This document shows positions 60,865 to 64,000 of a DNA stretch of 64,000 bases, piece after piece (position 1 is the stretch's first letter; every line of letters begins with the position of its first letter). The position numbers and the translations under genes are program-made. The notes under the pieces are model-generated. The model was not told where the DNA came from, did not search any database, and was given only the letters and a program-made list of their open reading frames with translations. Origin of the DNA: Dolomedes plantarius (lineage: Eukaryota; Arthropoda; Arachnida; Araneae; Dolomedidae); the NCBI GenBank assembly GCA_907164885.2, contig OU015495.1, positions 214,238,724 through 214,302,723 of the forward strand. Direction: 5' to 3'.

Positions 60865-60950
60865 GTCTAAACTAAAAGTTTAGACGTTAAGTTAAGACGT
60901 TAAGTTAAGTCTAAACTAAAAGTTAAGACGTTTTCAGACATTAAGTCTGA
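60865..60950. repeat. Short inverted and direct GTCTAAACT/AGTTAAGAC repeats
   Basis: GTCTAAACT-AAA-AGTTTAGAC is a perfect 9-bp hairpin, followed by GACGTTAAGTTAA repeats and a second related arm. Confidence 0.75.
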
Positions 60951-61250
60951 AAAAAAGTGTTTTGTACATGGCTTAAATAAAATTCTACTGAGATTGATAC
61001 GAATTGGGAAAAACTCATATTTTGCAACGGCATCACCCAGAAAGGATATTTCTTTTCACATTTTCTTGTTTTATTAAATTTATATGGAGTGGAGAAAGTC
61101 AAATTTTGTATGAATGTCCGTATTAGTGTTATTTTATAATGAAACAGTGCACTGTGATATCAACATTGCTTTTTATAATCTAACACTGATGTTTTGGTTT
61201 TTCAGTTTATGCTTCCAGGTTTTTATACCGAGGGGAAAAATAATTTCATT

Positions 61251-61626
61251 CTGCTGTTGTTGTTGTTGTTGTTTTTAATTACCCCCCCCCCCCCCCTGGC
61301 CAGAAGTATTCCAGACCAAGTCCATATAGGCTAGGAGGGCTAAGGGGTGCGGATCCCCCCTCGGTTTAAAATGGCACTACAAAAGTCAGGATCCCATTTA
61401 GCCAGGTGCCACCTCAATTCTGACAGAGCACCCTCAAAGGCGATATCTGGGGGGGGGGGGATCGTACCCTCTCTCACCCACTCATAGAGGGACTTTCCGG
61501 TCTACGGATTTAACGTACCCATATCTGGCCTATACACGGGGGTATCTAATGGCGCTTGTCGGGATTCGACCCGAGAAACCTTAGCGTCGAAAGCCGACGC
61601 GCTACCACTAAGCTACCTCGGTCCCC
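61251..61626 (-). mobile_element. tRNA-derived SINE with head, body and (AAC)n tail
   Basis: On the minus strand it starts GGGGACCGAGGTAGCTTAGT. The A box is TAGCTTAGTGGTAGC and the B box GGGTCGAATCCC. The body shares GATATGGGTACGTTAAATC and GACCGGAAAGTCC with 8702-8965. It ends in a C/G run and (AAC)n. Not a functional tRNA: the 3' half continues into the SINE body. Confidence 0.82.
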
Positions 61627-61629
61627 TGT

Positions 61630-62430
61630 TCTGTATAATCTCCGTTAAATTATATAAACCCCTTACCGGGCAGAATGGTTAATAACTCAATGCTTTTTCC
61701 CATTCAGCTTAAATAAGAAAAGTCAAATTTTTAAGGGAGAAAGGAAAAACAAATAGTTGTTTCAAAGGCTTGATTATTTCATTTATATATTTGGCTAATC
61801 GGTTCATTTAAAAATGATAAAATTACCAAGTTCTCAAGGATTTGGGCAAGTTTCTTTTGGACGATGGGTAGTAAAAAGGAAAGAAGTGATTAAAATGGAT
61901 CCCACTAAAAAAGGAAAGACAATATTCGTCGTTTCGTTAAGCGAAGATTTTAAACTATAGCACGGTGTCTAAAGAAAAATTTCACATCAAGAGGCGACTT
62001 CATTAGGAGATGTCAACATTTAAATCATCCCACTGCAATCACCTGATAATACTCCTTCTTGAAACGGAGTTACGTCATAACATTTCTCCTCCCTAAAACC
62101 TGTCAAATTTGACCTTCCTTTACTTTTTTTCTCTTCCCATCTTAGACAAAATATTTACTAAGGATGGGATATGCACTTTCAGTATTTTTCCTGTCCAACC
62201 AATCGATCGGAAAATTTCTTCCCTCCGGAGAAAAAAAAAAATAATCATGGTTTGCCCAAGGAAATTAGGATGATGCCAAAATATTGCCCTTCCTGTCTAT
62301 CTATATCACATGATGTAAATATTTTTCAAAGTTAGTTGCTGTATCGATTCTTAAACAAAAAGTTTAGTTTCGGTATTAAATATTCGGGAAAATAATCCAA
62401 TGCAGTATAACATTTTCCATATTTTTGACA
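61630..62430. other. Intergenic, nothing recognised
   Basis: No coding exon, RNA or element boundary that I can support. Confidence 0.45.
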
Positions 62431-62432
62431 AT

Positions 62433-63460
62433 ACAAGGTGCGGCCATTAATTTCCAGGACTGATCTAATAACCAGGGCTGCCCAGAGACTTTACGGGGCC
62501 TGGGGCAAACTTCTGTTGGGGGCCCCAAGAAAAATAAAAAACGGAAAGAGACGAAAACACACATTCAAATTAAGTTACCCGTACTTAAAATTTTATTACA
62601 TGAATGATTAACATAATTATTATATTTCATTTCACTGCTCTCTTGTTATATTCTCCAATAAATGTGGCATCTTCCATCCACGAAGCTTTTTTGCTATCTA
62701 ATTTAGTAGTTAGTACTGTCTTCAATTTATTAGAGAGAATGTAATTTTACAGCATTTAGGACTAAACAGTTATATTTTTCATTAAAATTAAATCGCGTAT
62801 TTTACGGAAGACTATTATGGAGTAAGAGAAATCTTATTAATCGAATAATTTTTTAAATATTTTTTTTGGGGGGGGGCCCTTTTTACAGGAGATTATTTTG
62901 AATTTTGAAGTACGGTACAAGTTTCAGAATTTTCTTTTGGATGAAATCTAATAAATTAATGTTTTTAAATTTTTTGGAGGCCCCTCCGGCAGTTAGGTGC
63001 CTGGGGCAAAGTGCCCCAGTTGCCCCCCCCCCTCTCTGGGCGGCCCCGCTAATAACGCCAGAAAATATTACATGAAATGCATACCCATTTAATATGTTTC
63101 GGAGTAACTCCCACCTGCCGTAATGCACTTCTTTGCTCGGCTGCATAAGTTTCGAAACAACTTTTAAAGTCCTCTTTCGTAATGCTCTTCTCTGTTCCCT
63201 TCAGCAAATTGGCCCACCATGAGGCAGCATCCTCCATACTTTCCGAACTTAGCAACGGCAGACTTTTTCTTGTTTCCAGAACGGAAAGATTTGCTGAAGG
63301 GAACAAGTTCTGAGGATATCGAAGCCGTCAAGAAAACGCCGACGTCCACATTAAAAAGCATTACGAAAGAGGACTTTAAAACTTGTTTCCGAAACTTATA
63401 CAGCCGAGCAAAGAAGGGCATTTCCGAAACATATTAAATGGGTATGTATTTCATGTAATT
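62433..63460. pseudogene. Mariner remnant arranged as an inverted duplication
   Basis: The plus strand 63219-63437 keeps a transposase C-terminus (FPNLATADFFLFPERKDLLK, then ITKEDFKTCF). The minus strand 63215-63049 carries a second C-terminus (LLKGTEKSITKEDFKSCF, then AAEQRSALRQVG). The two arms face away from a centre near 63250; the left lacks about 66 bp present in the right. CAAGGTGCGGCCATTAATTT at 62437 looks like the left terminus. A hAT element has since landed in the left arm. Confidence 0.7.
62473..63048. mobile_element. hAT-type element, 576 bp
   Basis: Ends CAGGGCTGCCCAGAGA and, inward from the right, CGGGGCCGCCCAGAGA. A perfect 8-bp TSD CTAATAAC lies at 62465-62472 and 63049-63056. 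GGGGCCCC-rich sub-terminal text. Confidence 0.88.
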
Positions 63461-64000
63461 GTAGGAGTGGAATGGTATAATTCCCCACGGTGTGTGGCCA
63501 ATAACGGATATATTGTAAAGGCTGCAGAGGCAGGGGTAAATAGGGGCTCGTAAACCGGGAGGTAATAGAAGAATAGCTGTCGGTGTGGCCATTGATAGCG
63601 ATCTAAAGTCTATAAATTTTGCAAGATGGATGGTCGTTATTTTATGGCCCACAGTAAAACCTTCAGATGATAAGGGTCAAAGTTGTATTGCAAAATATAA
63701 TTATGGTGGGGAGGTACTTCGTGGACTATGGACAGAGGCTGTTTAATAAGGAACCAATTGGGGCAGGAACTACTGAAAGAAAAACAGCCCACTGCCCAAT
63801 GAAAATGAGGGGCGGGACAGAATGCCCCCCCCCCTGTAAACGGACAACAGCCCCTCCAAGGACGAAAGGAATAGGAGAGGAGGTCCAGATCGATCTCAGA
63901 CTTTTTTTGTTTTCCTCGGAGCTCAGATGATAGAGAGTCTCGTGTGCCTCAGAGTCTAGGAGAAGTGCGAGTAACCCGTTAAGATGTTCCTATACATGAC
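63461..64000. other. Unassigned end of the window
   Basis: Moderate GC and several chance frames on both strands (for example 63667-63930). No motif recognised; an element may continue past the edge. Confidence 0.4.

Noticed and set aside
61560..61626. Functional tRNA gene on the minus strand
   Set aside because: A and B boxes are present, but no acceptor stem closes and the sequence continues into a SINE body with an AAC tail.

Overview
This window is a piece of a large, AT-rich, intron- and transposon-laden animal genome. A spider or other chelicerate is the best guess, from the mix of Merlin, hAT, Tc1/mariner and Helitron elements, tRNA-derived SINEs and the style of the LINE and gag remnants. 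That is an impression; no marker sequence settles it. There are no prokaryotic operons. Most long open frames in the first and last thirds are microsatellite or transposon artefacts.

Two host genes can be built exon by exon. (1) RPL37 (minus strand, four coding exons, 12067 to 702) encodes ribosomal protein eL37. Its third intron holds a tandem array of five box C/D snoRNA-like units (about 3303-4248, same strand as the host), the best candidate for something undescribed here. Its second intron holds a 3.4 kb hAT element (6064-9459) with a 145-bp minisatellite and a decayed SINE. (2) A six-exon gene (plus strand, 31175-47503) encodes a 238-residue nuclear-looking protein whose N-terminus resembles splicing factor ISY1. 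Its last intron is almost wholly Helitron and mariner DNA; removing these leaves about 93 bp.

The rest is a museum of mobile elements, many with exact target-site duplications (TSDs). They include a complete Merlin element (15951-19328, TSD TTTTATTC) with an uninterrupted 348-residue transposase. There are at least eight hAT-type elements with 8-bp TSDs, and Tc1/mariner/Tigger elements with TA TSDs. Helitrons occur as two families, one nested in the Merlin element and others in the host intron and in a hAT. A 5'-truncated LINE (28636-30018, 9-bp TSD) and three tRNA-derived SINE lineages, one copy with a perfect 10-bp TSD, complete the set. Nesting gives relative ages: hAT > Helitron > Tigger at 56136-58120; Merlin > Helitron at 15951-19328; Helitron > mariner at 44353-46360; SINE > hAT MITE at 50461-50945.

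Regions: 1-12.2 kb RPL37; 12.2-15.9 kb a CCGTATTTTTCGG-ended element and empty DNA; 15.9-19.3 kb Merlin; 19.5-23.9 kb a possible TTAA-flanked element; 24-30 kb SINE, LTR-like, Helitron, hAT and LINE remains; 31-47.6 kb the ISY1-like gene; 48-64 kb intergenic MITEs, TA arrays and fold-backs.
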